From: Helicobacter cynogastricus
GTDB taxonomy: Bacteria > Campylobacterota > Campylobacteria > Campylobacterales > Helicobacteraceae
NCBI RefSeq assembly: GCF_900197855.1
Contig: NZ_FZMQ01000004.1
Coordinates: 18,419-70,013 of the forward strand
Direction of reading: 5' to 3'
Length of the DNA: 51,595 nucleotides
The position numbers and the translations under genes were made by a program. Shown here in pieces: positions 43,684-51,595 of the stretch (position 1 is the stretch's first letter; the number at the start of each line of letters is the position of its first letter). Under the pieces are notes generated by a model. It was not told where the DNA came from. It did not search any database and worked only from the letters and a program-made list of their open reading frames with translations.

Positions 43684-43936
43684 ACCCAGTTTTAAGCGCA
43701 TTGTGGAGGGAGCGAGCGTTTTAAGCTTAGGGATTTCTATTGTAGTGGCCGTTTTAATTGGAATTGGGATCGGCTATGGGCTCAAAAAACTCACCGGAGT
43801 CGCATGGTTGTTTTGGTTGGGCGTGTTTTGGGGAGTGGGGGGGGCTATTTTAAATGTGTACAAAGCCTACAAAAAGGCTAAAAAAGATTTAGACGCTCTA
43901 GCTCAAGACCCCAAGTATCGTCAACACGATGTGTAG
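43673..43936 (+). CDS. AtpZ/AtpI-family small membrane protein
   Basis: This 87-residue protein starts at ATG 43673 inside the end of hemL. It has two transmembrane helices (about 16-37 and 45-63) with the AtpI/AtpZ pattern [21 protein letters not shown]...[21 protein letters not shown], then a Lys-rich tail. The family is associated with F1Fo ATP synthase assembly or cation supply; no atp genes are nearby. A run of eight G (43837-43844) lies in the second helix. It overlaps the next gene by 8 nt. Confidence 0.78.
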   Translation: MESEPSFKRIVEGASVLSLGISIVVAVLIGIGIGYGLKKLTGVAWLFWLGVFWGVGGAILNVYKAYKKAKKDLDALAQDPKYRQHDV

Positions 43937-44297
43937 CTTTAAGTGCGCCCTCTTTGTGGTGCTGTGCAATGCAATCGGTGTAGGGATAGTAGGCTATTTT
44001 TGGGGATTGTTAGGTGCACTCAATTTTGAAACCAGTTTTGTGGGTTTTTTCTTGATTCTCTTAGCGGGTTATCAAAAACTCAAAAACACTTTGGGGCAAG
44101 CCAAAGAAAAAGCAACCTCTAAATTTATGTTAGGACTAGGAACTAACTTTAGTTGGAACAAGATAGGGGCTTATGCTCTCTTTTTGGCGGGCCTGCTAAG
44201 TTTGACCCACTTTAGGGTCTTTGAGCCCATCCCCTACTTAGTGGGGTTGGGTGCGTGCTTGGGAAGCGTCTTAGGAAGCTATACTCTTAGAAATTAA
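43929..44297 (+). CDS. Membrane protein of unknown function
   Basis: This 122-residue protein has about four hydrophobic segments (about 4-22, 25-48, 70-90 and 98-116) and a Lys-rich middle (KLKNTLGQAKEKATSK). Its start overlaps the AtpI-like gene by 8 nt, so the two are coupled. H. pylori has an unknown at this position from memory. The 3' end overlaps the convergent OMP gene by 11 nt. Confidence 0.7.
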   Translation: MCSFKCALFVVLCNAIGVGIVGYFWGLLGALNFETSFVGFFLILLAGYQKLKNTLGQAKEKATSKFMLGLGTNFSWNKIGAYALFLAGLLSLTHFRVFEPIPYLVGLGACLGSVLGSYTLRN

Positions 44298-45018
44298 AAA
44301 TATAGTTGATATAAAGGGAAGCGTTACGATGGTAGGAGAGAGAAACATCATCGCCTTTAGAAGCCTTTTTGTAGAAAGAATACGGGACAACGGGGACAAG
44401 CGCGCCTAGCTCGATGCCTTGTTTGTCAGAAAAATTTGCTCTAAGACCAAAGCTAATGGGAAGCTGGAAATAAGCAATATTGGGCTGACCTTTAAGGTTG
44501 GGTGAACCAAAGCCATGCGCCACTTTCTCAATCACCCCATCGATTGGACCATTCATTCCATCCCCACCTGCCATATAAGAACCTATCCAGCTACTGCCAA
44601 GGAGTTGGAAGCCCACGAAAAACCCTACTGCATAACTATTATCTTTGGGAACAAAGAAATCCCAAAGAAAATCCATGCCAGCCCCGTAGTTAATGTCTGC
44701 AAGATCGCCCGTGCCAGACACGCGCCCCACAGCGTTATAGTCAAAGGTAACATAATAGCGCAAACCAACGCGCTTTGACTGACCAAAAAACTGCTTATAG
44801 CCCGCTCTAAGATTAAAGCCCCACATGTCGCCAGAATAGTGCTCGTTATGAAGAACTTCAGAATCAACTTTGAGATATTCCTTAGTTTCCATACGCGACC
44901 ATTGAAACCCCCCCGCAAGATAGGCGGCGTTGCGTTCAGCCAATAGAGGGGATAGGGCAAGCGTGCTCAAGAAGCTCAGGGTAGCTACAGAAGCCAAGCT
45001 CTTAGGTAAAATAGCCAT
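44287..45018 (-). CDS. Helicobacter outer-membrane protein (HP_OMP-like)
   Basis: This 243-residue protein starts from ATG 45018 (AAAGG upstream); a TTG two codons earlier is a less likely start. The signal peptide MAILPKSLASVATLSFLSTLALSPLLA ends at about residue 27. Mature strands (AYLAGGFQWSRME..., WGFNLRAGYKQFFG, VGLRYYVTFDYNAVG) and terminal YINYIFNF ending in Phe match the Helicobacter OMP family and the two OMPs at 6.9-8.8 kb. No Cys pair is present. A TAGAAT -10 box lies 49 bp upstream. Confidence 0.8.
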   Translation of the reverse strand: MAILPKSLASVATLSFLSTLALSPLLAERNAAYLAGGFQWSRMETKEYLKVDSEVLHNEHYSGDMWGFNLRAGYKQFFGQSKRVGLRYYVTFDYNAVGRVSGTGDLADINYGAGMDFLWDFFVPKDNSYAVGFFVGFQLLGSSWIGSYMAGGDGMNGPIDGVIEKVAHGFGSPNLKGQPNIAYFQLPISFGLRANFSDKQGIELGALVPVVPYSFYKKASKGDDVSLSYHRNASLYINYIFNF

Positions 45019-45066
45019 CGACAAACCTTTATTCAGTGAAAATGGAGATGAATCTCTTAAGCGGGG

Positions 45067-45072
45067 ATTCTA
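45067..45072 (-). promoter_or_regulatory. Candidate -10 box for the OMP gene at 44287
   Basis: TAGAAT on the minus strand (context ATCTTAGAATCCCC), 49 nt upstream of ATG 45018. The 45019-45362 spacer of about 340 bp otherwise holds AT-rich sequence with A/T tracts (upstream of the -10), the hairpin at 45300-45335, and no credible gene. Confidence 0.45.
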
Positions 45073-45299
45073 AGATAAATACATTAATTTTTTTCTTAAA
45101 TTTCTTAAGAAAGTTCAAAAAAAGAAAAAATAAAATTTGGCAAAAATTGGAGTGATTCAAGGATATTTTTATTCTTTCTGATCCCTGCAAAAATGGCACG
45201 GATGCCCTACTGCACGCAATACTAAAAAAAACTAACCTCTTTTTTCGTTGCTAAAATGCCAAGAAAAATACAACATATTAATTACTATATTTTTATAAT

Positions 45300-45335
45300 A
45301 ATCCCTAAAGTGGCTCTAGTTCGTTTTTAGGGATT
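45300..45335 (-). terminator. Inverted repeat downstream of hipO, possible terminator
   Basis: AATCCCTAAA (45300-45309) pairs perfectly with TTTAGGGATT (45326-45335) across a 16-nt loop. It lies 28 nt beyond the hipO stop. On the minus strand an AT-rich stretch (ATTATAAAAATAT) rather than a clean U-tract follows, so termination is plausible but not certain. Confidence 0.4.
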
Positions 45336-45362
45336 CACTTAAGAACTATATGTCTGCAGAAA

Positions 45363-46514
45363 TTAACCTAAATACTTGAGTACTAGGCCCGCATAATAAC
45401 TTGCTGCACGGACTAAAAGGGCATCATTAAAGACATAGTTTGAAGTGTGGATATAGTTGGTGGTTTCGTTTTCAAAAAAAGCATAGGCACATTTACGCAA
45501 CTCGCAAAAATAGCCAAAATCCTCACTTCCCATTGCAGGCCTGTGATCAAAACAACAACCTTGCACCCCAAAAATATCTAGGGCTACCTCTTGAGCTAGG
45601 GCAGTGGCTTCAGGGTGGTTATTTATGATAGGGGTAGCAAAATCGTGCGTCATAGTGATTTCCACCCCTTGAGCTAAAGCAATACCTTGAGAAATTTCTT
45701 GAATGCGCTTGGCAACTAGCTCCCGCGTCAAAAAGTCTAATGCCCGCACGCTCACTAGCAACACAGCGCGATCAGGGATAATATTATGCGCACTCCCTGC
45801 ATTCAAAGCCCCTACGCTCACCACCGCGCTATTTTGCGGGTCCACATTCCTAGATACAACACCTTGTAGTGCCAACACTAACAAAGAAGCCACTAAAATC
45901 GGATCTTTGGTTTTCTCTGGCGCGCTAGCGTGCCCGCCTTGAGCCTTAATTTCTAGGGTATAAGCGTCTGAGCTGGCCATCAAAACGCCAGTTTTAAGAT
46001 AAATTTTTTTATCACTCCCTAATGGCATGTTATGCCATCCAAAGATTAAATCACTATCAAACTTTTCTAACAGACCCTCTTCAATCATAGCCCTTGCACC
46101 GCCCAAATTTTCCTCAGCCGGTTGAAAATATAAATTCAAAGTGCCCTTAAAATCTTGAGTAGCTAGGTATTTGGCTGCCAGCAGTAAAGACGCGCTATGC
46201 CCATCATGTCCGCAGGCGTGCATGCGTTGTGGGGTTTGGCTTTGATAATCTAGTCCGCTGTCCTCTTGGATGGGCAGAGCGTCCATATCTGCGCGCAAAC
46301 CAATTTTTTTAGCTGAATCGCCCTTTTTGAGCACCCCTACCACGCCGGTTTTACCCACTCCCGTATGCACTTCATAGCCAAATTCTCTCAATTTGTCGGC
46401 CACTAACTGAGAGGTTTTTACTTCTTTAAAACCTAATTCTGGGTGTCGGTGGATTTTGTGGCGGATGGCTATAAATTCCTCTTGCATCGCAACAATTTCT
46501 GGGATTAAATTCAT
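45363..46514 (-). CDS. hipO: Hippurate hydrolase/M20 N-acyl-amino acid amidohydrolase
   Basis: This M20D metallopeptidase of 383 residues hydrolyses N-acyl amino acids such as hippurate (benzoyl-glycine). Metal ligands and catalytic residues are visible: H99, C101, H103 and H106 in MHACGHDGH, and E134/E135 in QPAEENLGGA. Sequence and length are strikingly like C. jejuni HipO as I remember it (opening MNLIPEI, SRNVDPQNSAVVS, and the C-terminal ARAASYY). Hippurate hydrolysis is a classical test for some Campylobacter; H. pylori is not known to me to carry this gene at this place. ATG 46514 has GGAAG upstream. Confidence 0.88.
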   Translation of the reverse strand: MNLIPEIVAMQEEFIAIRHKIHRHPELGFKEVKTSQLVADKLREFGYEVHTGVGKTGVVGVLKKGDSAKKIGLRADMDALPIQEDSGLDYQSQTPQRMHACGHDGHSASLLLAAKYLATQDFKGTLNLYFQPAEENLGGARAMIEEGLLEKFDSDLIFGWHNMPLGSDKKIYLKTGVLMASSDAYTLEIKAQGGHASAPEKTKDPILVASLLVLALQGVVSRNVDPQNSAVVSVGALNAGSAHNIIPDRAVLLVSVRALDFLTRELVAKRIQEISQGIALAQGVEITMTHDFATPIINNHPEATALAQEVALDIFGVQGCCFDHRPAMGSEDFGYFCELRKCAYAFFENETTNYIHTSNYVFNDALLVRAASYYAGLVLKYLG

Positions 46515-46526
46515 AGAGCTTCCTTG

Positions 46527-46763
46527 TTAATCTTTCTTAAAAATGCGTTTGATTTTATACCACAAGCTTTTTTGGCGTTTTTCTTCCTCTATTTCTTTCC
46601 TAATCTCCTCTACAGGTCGATCAAAGACAATCTCTATATAATCTCCGCTTCCATCCTGAGTTTCAATGCGGATTACATTATCCGGGGGTTCTGGAAGTTT
46701 CTCCATCGTAGCCCGTTGCTCCGTTGAATCTGCGGGTTTTTCAGATTCTGCTTCTTTTTTCAT
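46527..46763 (-). CDS. Small acidic protein of unknown function
   Basis: The start is chosen at ATG 46763 (AGAGGAGAAC upstream), giving 78 residues; a TTG at 46778 would add five. The N-terminal third is rich in Glu, Lys and Pro and looks disordered. The middle has a short strand-like segment (NVIRIETQDGSGDYIEIVFDR), and the C-terminus is basic and amphipathic (WYKIKRIFKKD). There is no signal or membrane helix. It lies between mltG and hipO on the same strand. No family is recognised. Confidence 0.6.
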   Translation of the reverse strand: MKKEAESEKPADSTEQRATMEKLPEPPDNVIRIETQDGSGDYIEIVFDRPVEEIRKEIEEEKRQKSLWYKIKRIFKKD

Positions 46764-46854
46764 GTTCTCCTCTTGCAAGACTAAACTCTTTCCATTTTAC
46801 CTAGCCAAAGCACACGCTAAAACAATATACGAGAATCGTAGCATAGAACAGCCC

Positions 46855-47856
46855 TCACTCTTCGTGGATATGACGGACATGATCGCTGTAGCGTTGGCTA
46901 AAGACATGTACACCCTCTTTGTTTTTAACAAAGTACAAAAAAGGGGTTTTCGTGGGAAAAATTGCCGCCTTAATGGCTTGTAGACTCACGCTACCTACAG
47001 GCGCATCAGGTAGACCCTTATGTTTATAGGTGTTATAAGTACTATTGTCCTCGAGAATACGCGCGCGGGTAACTTTGGTGTGGGAAAATTTGCCATAATT
47101 CAAACTCCCGTCCATCTGTAAAGGCATACCTTTTTCAAGGCGGTTATAGATCACACCAGCAATGATGGGCATTTCTTTAGTGTTAGCCGCCTCTTTTTGC
47201 ACAATGGAAGCGACAATCAAATTTTTTTCCCATTCCTTTTTGTCATAATGCCCTAGTAATTCTCGACTCAATTTTTCATACTGCTTGCTCGTGTGCTTGA
47301 TAAGATAATCCATCAGCGAGTCCGCAGAAATACCTAAGGCAAAGCGGTAGGTGTCAGGAACAATAGCTGCTTCTTGAAAAGGAGCTTTGGCTTTATAGGC
47401 CTTGTAAAGGTCTGCTTCTGGTAGCTTGAAAGTGGTTGCCAAATTTTGAATAAAAAAGTAAAGGGTTTCGCCCGGTATCAAAGTGGCGTTTTTATAAATC
47501 TTTTTAGAAAGACTGAGAGCGTATAAAAAATTTCCCTTATTGATCTCTTGATGGGCGTTAACAGGAATGGAGATATAACCACTTTTTGGAGTTTCCCATA
47601 GACCCAAAGCTCTCATCGTGCGTAAAATCCATAGATCCAAGGTATTGAGTTCTCCCTCTAAACTTCGGACTATGCTACGCAATGAGCCACTTGGAATGTA
47701 AAGCGCGTCATGTGATTTTATGGGTATACTCAAGTAAAACAAAAACGAAAGCCAAATGATCAAAGCCATCTCTAAGAGAATGCGTTTTCCGGTGATTTTA
47801 TGCGGAGTTTTAGGTGCTTTAGTGTGGGGCGTATTTGCGGTTTTCAAAAATGGCAT
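46855..47856 (-). CDS. mltG: Endolytic murein transglycosylase MltG (YceG-like)
   Basis: This membrane-anchored enzyme cuts nascent peptidoglycan strands. Starting at ATG 47856 (weak AAGAG upstream) it has 333 residues; ATGs at 47895, 47862 and 47769 are alternatives, the last leaving almost no cytoplasmic part. A transmembrane helix (LIIWLSFLFYLSI) is followed by the YceG domain with the catalytic Glu in VASIVQKEAANTKEMP, then IAGVIYNRL, PLQMDGSLNYG and the C-terminal PIGSV-like APVGSVSLQAIKAA. Older annotations call this family aminodeoxychorismate lyase. Its 5' end overlaps the divergent AsmA-like gene. Confidence 0.88.
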   Translation of the reverse strand: MPFLKTANTPHTKAPKTPHKITGKRILLEMALIIWLSFLFYLSIPIKSHDALYIPSGSLRSIVRSLEGELNTLDLWILRTMRALGLWETPKSGYISIPVNAHQEINKGNFLYALSLSKKIYKNATLIPGETLYFFIQNLATTFKLPEADLYKAYKAKAPFQEAAIVPDTYRFALGISADSLMDYLIKHTSKQYEKLSRELLGHYDKKEWEKNLIVASIVQKEAANTKEMPIIAGVIYNRLEKGMPLQMDGSLNYGKFSHTKVTRARILEDNSTYNTYKHKGLPDAPVGSVSLQAIKAAIFPTKTPFLYFVKNKEGVHVFSQRYSDHVRHIHEE

Positions 47857-50731
47857 CCTCATCTCTTCATTGCAGCTAGGAAAACTACACATCAATAAAT
47901 TCTATCTAAAACTTGATAATAAACTTGTGTTGCAGATAGGACGACTTGATTTAAGTGAAGCGTTAAAAAAAGACCCTAAAAAGACTCCTCCAAGCCTCAA
48001 TACCATCATTCAGGGCGTACGCTATAGTTTGTGGGTTCTCTCTTATTTTCAGGAGCTTAGTGTCCAAGAGATTATTTTTAACCCAAAGACTAAGGCTCAT
48101 GTACTTTTTGATGGTAAAACTTACGAGCTAGATTTTCCGGGCATTCAGGCTAAATTTTTGCTCCAAGATCAAAAAAATCTCTCTTTAAAACTACTTCAAG
48201 CCACCTCAACCCTTTTTCATGCGCGCGCTCAAGGGCAAGCGTACTATAACCCTCATACAAAACAACTGAGTTTTGATTTTGATTTTTCTCCTCTTAATGA
48301 TGTTGCCAATTTGAGAAAATCCCAACTGGTCGCGCATGCGCAAGGCTTGACAGATTTCAACACTTTGGCTCTTAAACTCAGCACGAATGAAATCCATCAT
48401 TTAGACTTTCTCAAACCCTATTTCCCTGATGGTAGCCATCCCGTGGTGCAGGCTTGGCTCTTTGATAATATTGTCTTTTCTGGTGTTAGAGTAAGCTCGG
48501 CTAAAGCCATCTTAAACCTTAAAGATAAAAACATGGCCAAGACACTCTTAGATCGCATTGGCGTACAAGCTATTGTAAAAAATGCGTATGTACGCTTCCA
48601 CAATAAACTCTCCCCCATCTATGCTAAGGAAGTTGCCCTAGAACTCAAAGATCGCGCCCTTATCATTGAACCCAAAAATGTTATTTATGAAACCATGCCT
48701 TTGGATAACTCTAGGGTGCAAATTAACCATCTTGGTAAGGGATCGTCTTTGAGTGCGGATATTAGGGTAGCCCCTAGTCTTTCTTTTCAAAGCACCAAAA
48801 GGATTCTTCAAGCTTACGATATCTCTTTACCCATTGCCAAGTTGAACGCGCCTTTAAATGCTAATCTTCTTTTGGGCGTACAATTTCTCCCACATGGCCA
48901 CTCTTTATTTTCTATACAAGGGAGCATAGATGTGAGTGCGGGCTCTTTTCTTCTCTATGACACCCCCTTTTATGCCCAGCAAGCTCATATCAACCTAGAC
49001 ATCACACCCGAGCGCAAGTATGTTTCTATTTCAACTTCCCACACACGATATCACAACATGGTCGATGTGGACGCTGACCTCATGTTAGATTTTGTAACCA
49101 AGCAACTTAAAGGCAACTTTGGCGTGCATAAAATCCAAATCAACACTAATAACGCGATCAACATGCAACCCTTTAGCCCCTCAAGAACTCTGCCAAAAAC
49201 CCTGCCAGCCCCCATTAATGCTGCACATCTCCCCAATATTGTTGCTCAAGGGAAACAAGTACTAGAAAAACATATTTTGGCTAGTATCAAGGCGCAAAAT
49301 AGAGAGGTTTTCAGCAAAGATGTGATCTATGCCAATGCCACTAACTTACCCAGCTTAGAATTTAGTTTAAATTTCTCAAAATCCCAAGAGCTAGCGTTTA
49401 GTTTAGGAAATTTGGGCGTGGAAGGTAGGCTGAAGAATGGAATTTATTCTTTAGATGCTAAAGATTTACACAAGCTCTTTGGCATCTCTCCTATTTTGCG
49501 TTACTATGGCATCAAGAAAGGCACTTTGCATGTTAGCAGTCCAGATTTCAAGAATGTGAAGTTTGTAGGTATTATACATCAGCCATTTCCACTTTATCGC
49601 CACGATGGTAGGCGAATCAATAGTATTTCTTTCTTAGGCACTTTCAAACCTGAGGGCGTGGAGATTTTTAGCGATGATGGGGCCATTATGGGACGCATTC
49701 AAGGCAAACAACAAATTTTTTTCTTCAATGATATTAACTTTAATATCGATGAATTTTTACAAGCTAAGATTCCCTTTATCAAAGACATGCTTGCTCCAGA
49801 CTCCACACGCCCTACAAAAGCTCAAATTCGCGATGAGAGCGCGTTTATCCGCGCCAAACAACATTACGAAAAATTACACAATATCCAACCCATATCCACA
49901 ATTATCAGTGCAAGCAACACCACTCTTAGGCTCAAGTCGTTTCCTTTAGCTCTGAATAATATCCGTCTTGTTGTGCGCGATGGACGCACTATGATTGATG
50001 GAAATTACCACCATGCCATGTTGAGCGCGGATATTGTACATGGAGATGTGATTGTGCGGGCGCGCAATTTCAGTGGAGACTATCTCAACCTGGCTATCCA
50101 GAGTGTTACCTCTCAAAACCTTATTGGGGGTGGATTGTATGGCTTGACAGGGGTCTATCGCAATCGGGTCTTCAATGGGGAATTGCGGCTACAAAACACC
50201 ATTATTAAAAACTTTAAAGTCTTGCAAAATATCGTCAATATTATCAACACAATTCCTTCCCTCATTGTTTTTAGAGATCCCCGTTTGGGGGTACATGGTT
50301 ATGAGATTTCTAAAGGTCGCGTGCTCTTTGGGGTGAGCTCAGACTATCTAGGATTAGAACATATCCAGCTTTCAGGCACCACCTTAGACATAGATGGTAA
50401 TGGAATCATTGAGTTATCTAATAAAAAAACAGATCTTTCCTTAGATATTTCTACAATCAAGGGGTTTAGCAATGTGATCAATAGAATTCCCATCATTAAT
50501 TATCTTATTTTGGGCGGAAGTGGTAAAATTTCTACCCATGTCCATGTAAGTAAGACGCTAGACAATCCTGCTGTTAAAGTTACTTTAGCTAAAGACATCG
50601 CTCAAGCTCCTTTTAAGATTCTACGCCGTATTTTTACCCCCATTGATATTATTGTAGATGAAATCAAAAAAGGACTCGCCAACCATGACTCTGCTAGACT
50701 GCCAGAAAGATCATCGCTACACAATCCTTGA
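47756..50731 (+). CDS. AsmA/YhdP-like large envelope protein
   Basis: This 991-residue protein has one N-terminal transmembrane helix (about 11-30) and a very long beta-rich periplasmic region. The C-terminal AsmA-like segment (about 840-975) has GVSSDYLGLEHIQLSGTTLDIDGNGIIEL and the NRIPIINYLILGGSGKI motif typical of the family. Such proteins are thought to form grooves that move phospholipids between membranes. The start ATG 47756 has no clear ribosome-binding site; ATG 47780 (Met9) is an alternative. The gene overlaps mltG head-to-head by about 100 nt and FeoA by 47 nt. H. pylori has the same neighbours from memory. Confidence 0.82.
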   Translation: MIKAISKRMRFPVILCGVLGALVWGVFAVFKNGILISSLQLGKLHINKFYLKLDNKLVLQIGRLDLSEALKKDPKKTPPSLNTIIQGVRYSLWVLSYFQELSVQEIIFNPKTKAHVLFDGKTYELDFPGIQAKFLLQDQKNLSLKLLQATSTLFHARAQGQAYYNPHTKQLSFDFDFSPLNDVANLRKSQLVAHAQGLTDFNTLALKLSTNEIHHLDFLKPYFPDGSHPVVQAWLFDNIVFSGVRVSSAKAILNLKDKNMAKTLLDRIGVQAIVKNAYVRFHNKLSPIYAKEVALELKDRALIIEPKNVIYETMPLDNSRVQINHLGKGSSLSADIRVAPSLSFQSTKRILQAYDISLPIAKLNAPLNANLLLGVQFLPHGHSLFSIQGSIDVSAGSFLLYDTPFYAQQAHINLDITPERKYVSISTSHTRYHNMVDVDADLMLDFVTKQLKGNFGVHKIQINTNNAINMQPFSPSRTLPKTLPAPINAAHLPNIVAQGKQVLEKHILASIKAQNREVFSKDVIYANATNLPSLEFSLNFSKSQELAFSLGNLGVEGRLKNGIYSLDAKDLHKLFGISPILRYYGIKKGTLHVSSPDFKNVKFVGIIHQPFPLYRHDGRRINSISFLGTFKPEGVEIFSDDGAIMGRIQGKQQIFFFNDINFNIDEFLQAKIPFIKDMLAPDSTRPTKAQIRDESAFIRAKQHYEKLHNIQPISTIISASNTTLRLKSFPLALNNIRLVVRDGRTMIDGNYHHAMLSADIVHGDVIVRARNFSGDYLNLAIQSVTSQNLIGGGLYGLTGVYRNRVFNGELRLQNTIIKNFKVLQNIVNIINTIPSLIVFRDPRLGVHGYEISKGRVLFGVSSDYLGLEHIQLSGTTLDIDGNGIIELSNKKTDLSLDISTIKGFSNVINRIPIINYLILGGSGKISTHVHVSKTLDNPAVKVTLAKDIAQAPFKILRRIFTPIDIIVDEIKKGLANHDSARLPERSSLHNP

Positions 50732-50912
50732 AATTCAAGGCGCAGACTCTGCGCTTAAAGATCGTTTCTTATCCTTTGGGATTCGTCCGGGCGTGGAATT
50801 TACACTTTTACAACATTCCTTGCGTCGCGCTACATTTAGTATCTGTATCAACAATGCCCAGATTGCTCTGCGCTCCCATGAAGCCGCTTTGCTCTGCGTT
50901 TCCCCCCTATGA
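50685..50912 (+). CDS. FeoA-domain protein
   Basis: This 75-residue protein, taken from ATG 50685 inside the end of the AsmA-like gene, has an AAGGA about 11 bases upstream. It matches the small SH3-like FeoA fold: opening TLLDCQKDHRYTI, then ALKDRFLSFGIRPGVEFTLLQ, with IALRSHEAALLCV at the end. FeoA domains assist FeoB Fe2+ uptake or occur as independent regulators; no feoB is adjacent. It overlaps nth by 4 nt. Confidence 0.75.
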   Translation: MTLLDCQKDHRYTILEIQGADSALKDRFLSFGIRPGVEFTLLQHSLRRATFSICINNAQIALRSHEAALLCVSPL

Positions 50913-51553
50913 AAAACAAAGCCCAACACATCAAAACCCGCCTTTTAAATCACTTTGGCAACCCAAGTACAGAGCTGCGCTATGACAACGCCTACCAACT
51001 TCTAGTTGCCGTCATTCTCTCCGCCCAATGCACAGACGCACGCGTGAATGCCACCACCCCCGCACTTTTTGCACTCTATCCAAGTATTGAAAGTTTGGCA
51101 CAGGCTAATTTGACCCAACTTAAAGAATGTATCAAGAGTATTTCTTACCCCAATAACAAGGCTAAACATCTCATCAAAATGGCGCAAAAAGTCTGCTCAC
51201 ACTTTGGGGGCGTGATCCCCCACACTCAAGAAGAGCTCAAAACTCTCCCGGGCGTGGGGCAAAAGAGTGCTAATGTTGTGCTTTCTGTATGCTTTGGTCA
51301 AAATTATCTAGCTGTAGATACCCATGTATTTCGGGTTGCACACCGCTTAGGACTAAGTCAAGCTAAAACCCCGTTACAAACAGAAAAGGAATTGAGCGTG
51401 CTCTTTGAGAGCGATCTAGCACGACTCCATCACGCATTGATTCTTTTTGGGCGTTACACTTGTAAAGCACTCAAGCCTCTTTGTAAAGATTGCTTTTTAA
51501 GAGACCTCTGCATGCATAAGGCAAAATCTAGTATAATAAGCCCAAAGACTTAA
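50909..51553 (+). CDS. nth: Endonuclease III
   Basis: This DNA glycosylase/AP lyase removes oxidised pyrimidines. In its 214 residues the helix-hairpin-helix is LPGVGQKSANV with catalytic Lys119, the catalytic Asp is D137 (VDTHVFRV), and the 4Fe-4S cluster ligands C185, C192, C195 and C201 have the canonical C-x6-C-x2-C-x5-C spacing. The start overlaps the FeoA-like stop by 4 nt. Confidence 0.96.
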   Translation: MKNKAQHIKTRLLNHFGNPSTELRYDNAYQLLVAVILSAQCTDARVNATTPALFALYPSIESLAQANLTQLKECIKSISYPNNKAKHLIKMAQKVCSHFGGVIPHTQEELKTLPGVGQKSANVVLSVCFGQNYLAVDTHVFRVAHRLGLSQAKTPLQTEKELSVLFESDLARLHHALILFGRYTCKALKPLCKDCFLRDLCMHKAKSSIISPKT

Positions 51554-51561
51554 GGGCAATC

Positions 51562-51595
51562 ATGGATCAACAAGGCAATAAAGAAACACAAGGTG
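51562..51595 (+). CDS. Start of a downstream gene, probably fliN (partial)
   Basis: ATG 51562 follows the nth stop by 8 nt, with AAGGGC upstream, and eleven codons (MDQQGNKETQG) are visible. The polar N-terminus would suit the flagellar switch protein FliN, which follows nth in H. pylori as I recall. The identity rests on synteny only. Confidence 0.4.
   Translation, partial: MDQQGNKETQG

Noticed and set aside
45049-45156. Short plus-strand frame in the OMP/hipO spacer
   Set aside because: About 35 codons with Lys/Asn/Phe-rich composition from AT-rich promoter DNA; no ribosome-binding site.

Overview
The window looks like a chromosomal segment of a gastric, non-pylori Helicobacter (Campylobacterota). 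It carries a cbb3 oxidase operon (ccoNOQP), quinol:fumarate reductase (frdCAB), pseC for flagellin pseudaminic acid, three Helicobacter-type outer-membrane proteins ending in Phe, and many gene blocks that, from memory, keep their order in H. pylori 26695 but are joined differently here. Examples are gltX-yggT-slt-galU-x-murA, rpmE-rsmI-rlmB-x-x, PLD-frdBAC-tpiA-lpxD, pit-corC-tolC-hlyD-ABC permeases, and mltG/AsmA-like/nth. A Campylobacter jejuni-type hippurate hydrolase is an accessory trait. The species cannot be fixed from sequence alone.

Layout. 1-6881: lipoprotein start (partial, minus), recG, then the respiratory cluster ccoN-O-Q-P followed by four small membrane or exported proteins, one of them only 34 residues. 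6871-10692: a surface island of two outer-membrane proteins (one with a His/Glu-rich segment) and a DUF285/BspA-like repeat protein with an exact 75-bp tandem duplication. 10689-12628 (minus): pseC, a 31-residue Cys/His/Asn-rich peptide with its own promoter, leader hairpin and terminator, and punB. 12681-20243 (plus): phosphate permease, CorC/HlyC protein and a TolC-HlyD-permease-permease export operon. 20244-22059: a gene-poor accessory stretch with two LRAT/NlpC-P60-like genes separated by a perfect octanucleotide array of about 21.5 copies.

22079-29274 (minus): ftsL-like gene, rsmH, the RNase P RNA gene (rnpB), a coiled-coil protein, a phospholipase D lipoprotein and frdB-A-C. 29384-32363 (plus): tpiA-lpxD-kgtP. 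32352-38129 (minus): a dense cell-envelope and translation operon (gltX2, yggT, slt, unknown, galU, murA). 38234-44297 (plus): rpmE, rsmI, rlmB-like gene, a RodZ-like protein, an exported unknown, YceI, hemL, an AtpI-like protein and a membrane protein. 44287-47856 (minus): OMP, hipO, a small acidic protein and mltG. 47756-51595 (plus): AsmA-like giant, FeoA-like protein, nth, and the first codons of a probable fliN.

The most unusual part is 20244-22059. Two divergent paralogues of the LRAT-like cysteine-enzyme fold flank an array whose minus strand is an uninterrupted series of GGG runs with 5-nt spacers (a canonical G-quadruplex pattern). The array ends just upstream of a plausible -10 box for the second gene, which would suit expression switching by repeat-number change. 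No tRNA, IS element, prophage, restriction system or CRISPR array was recognised.
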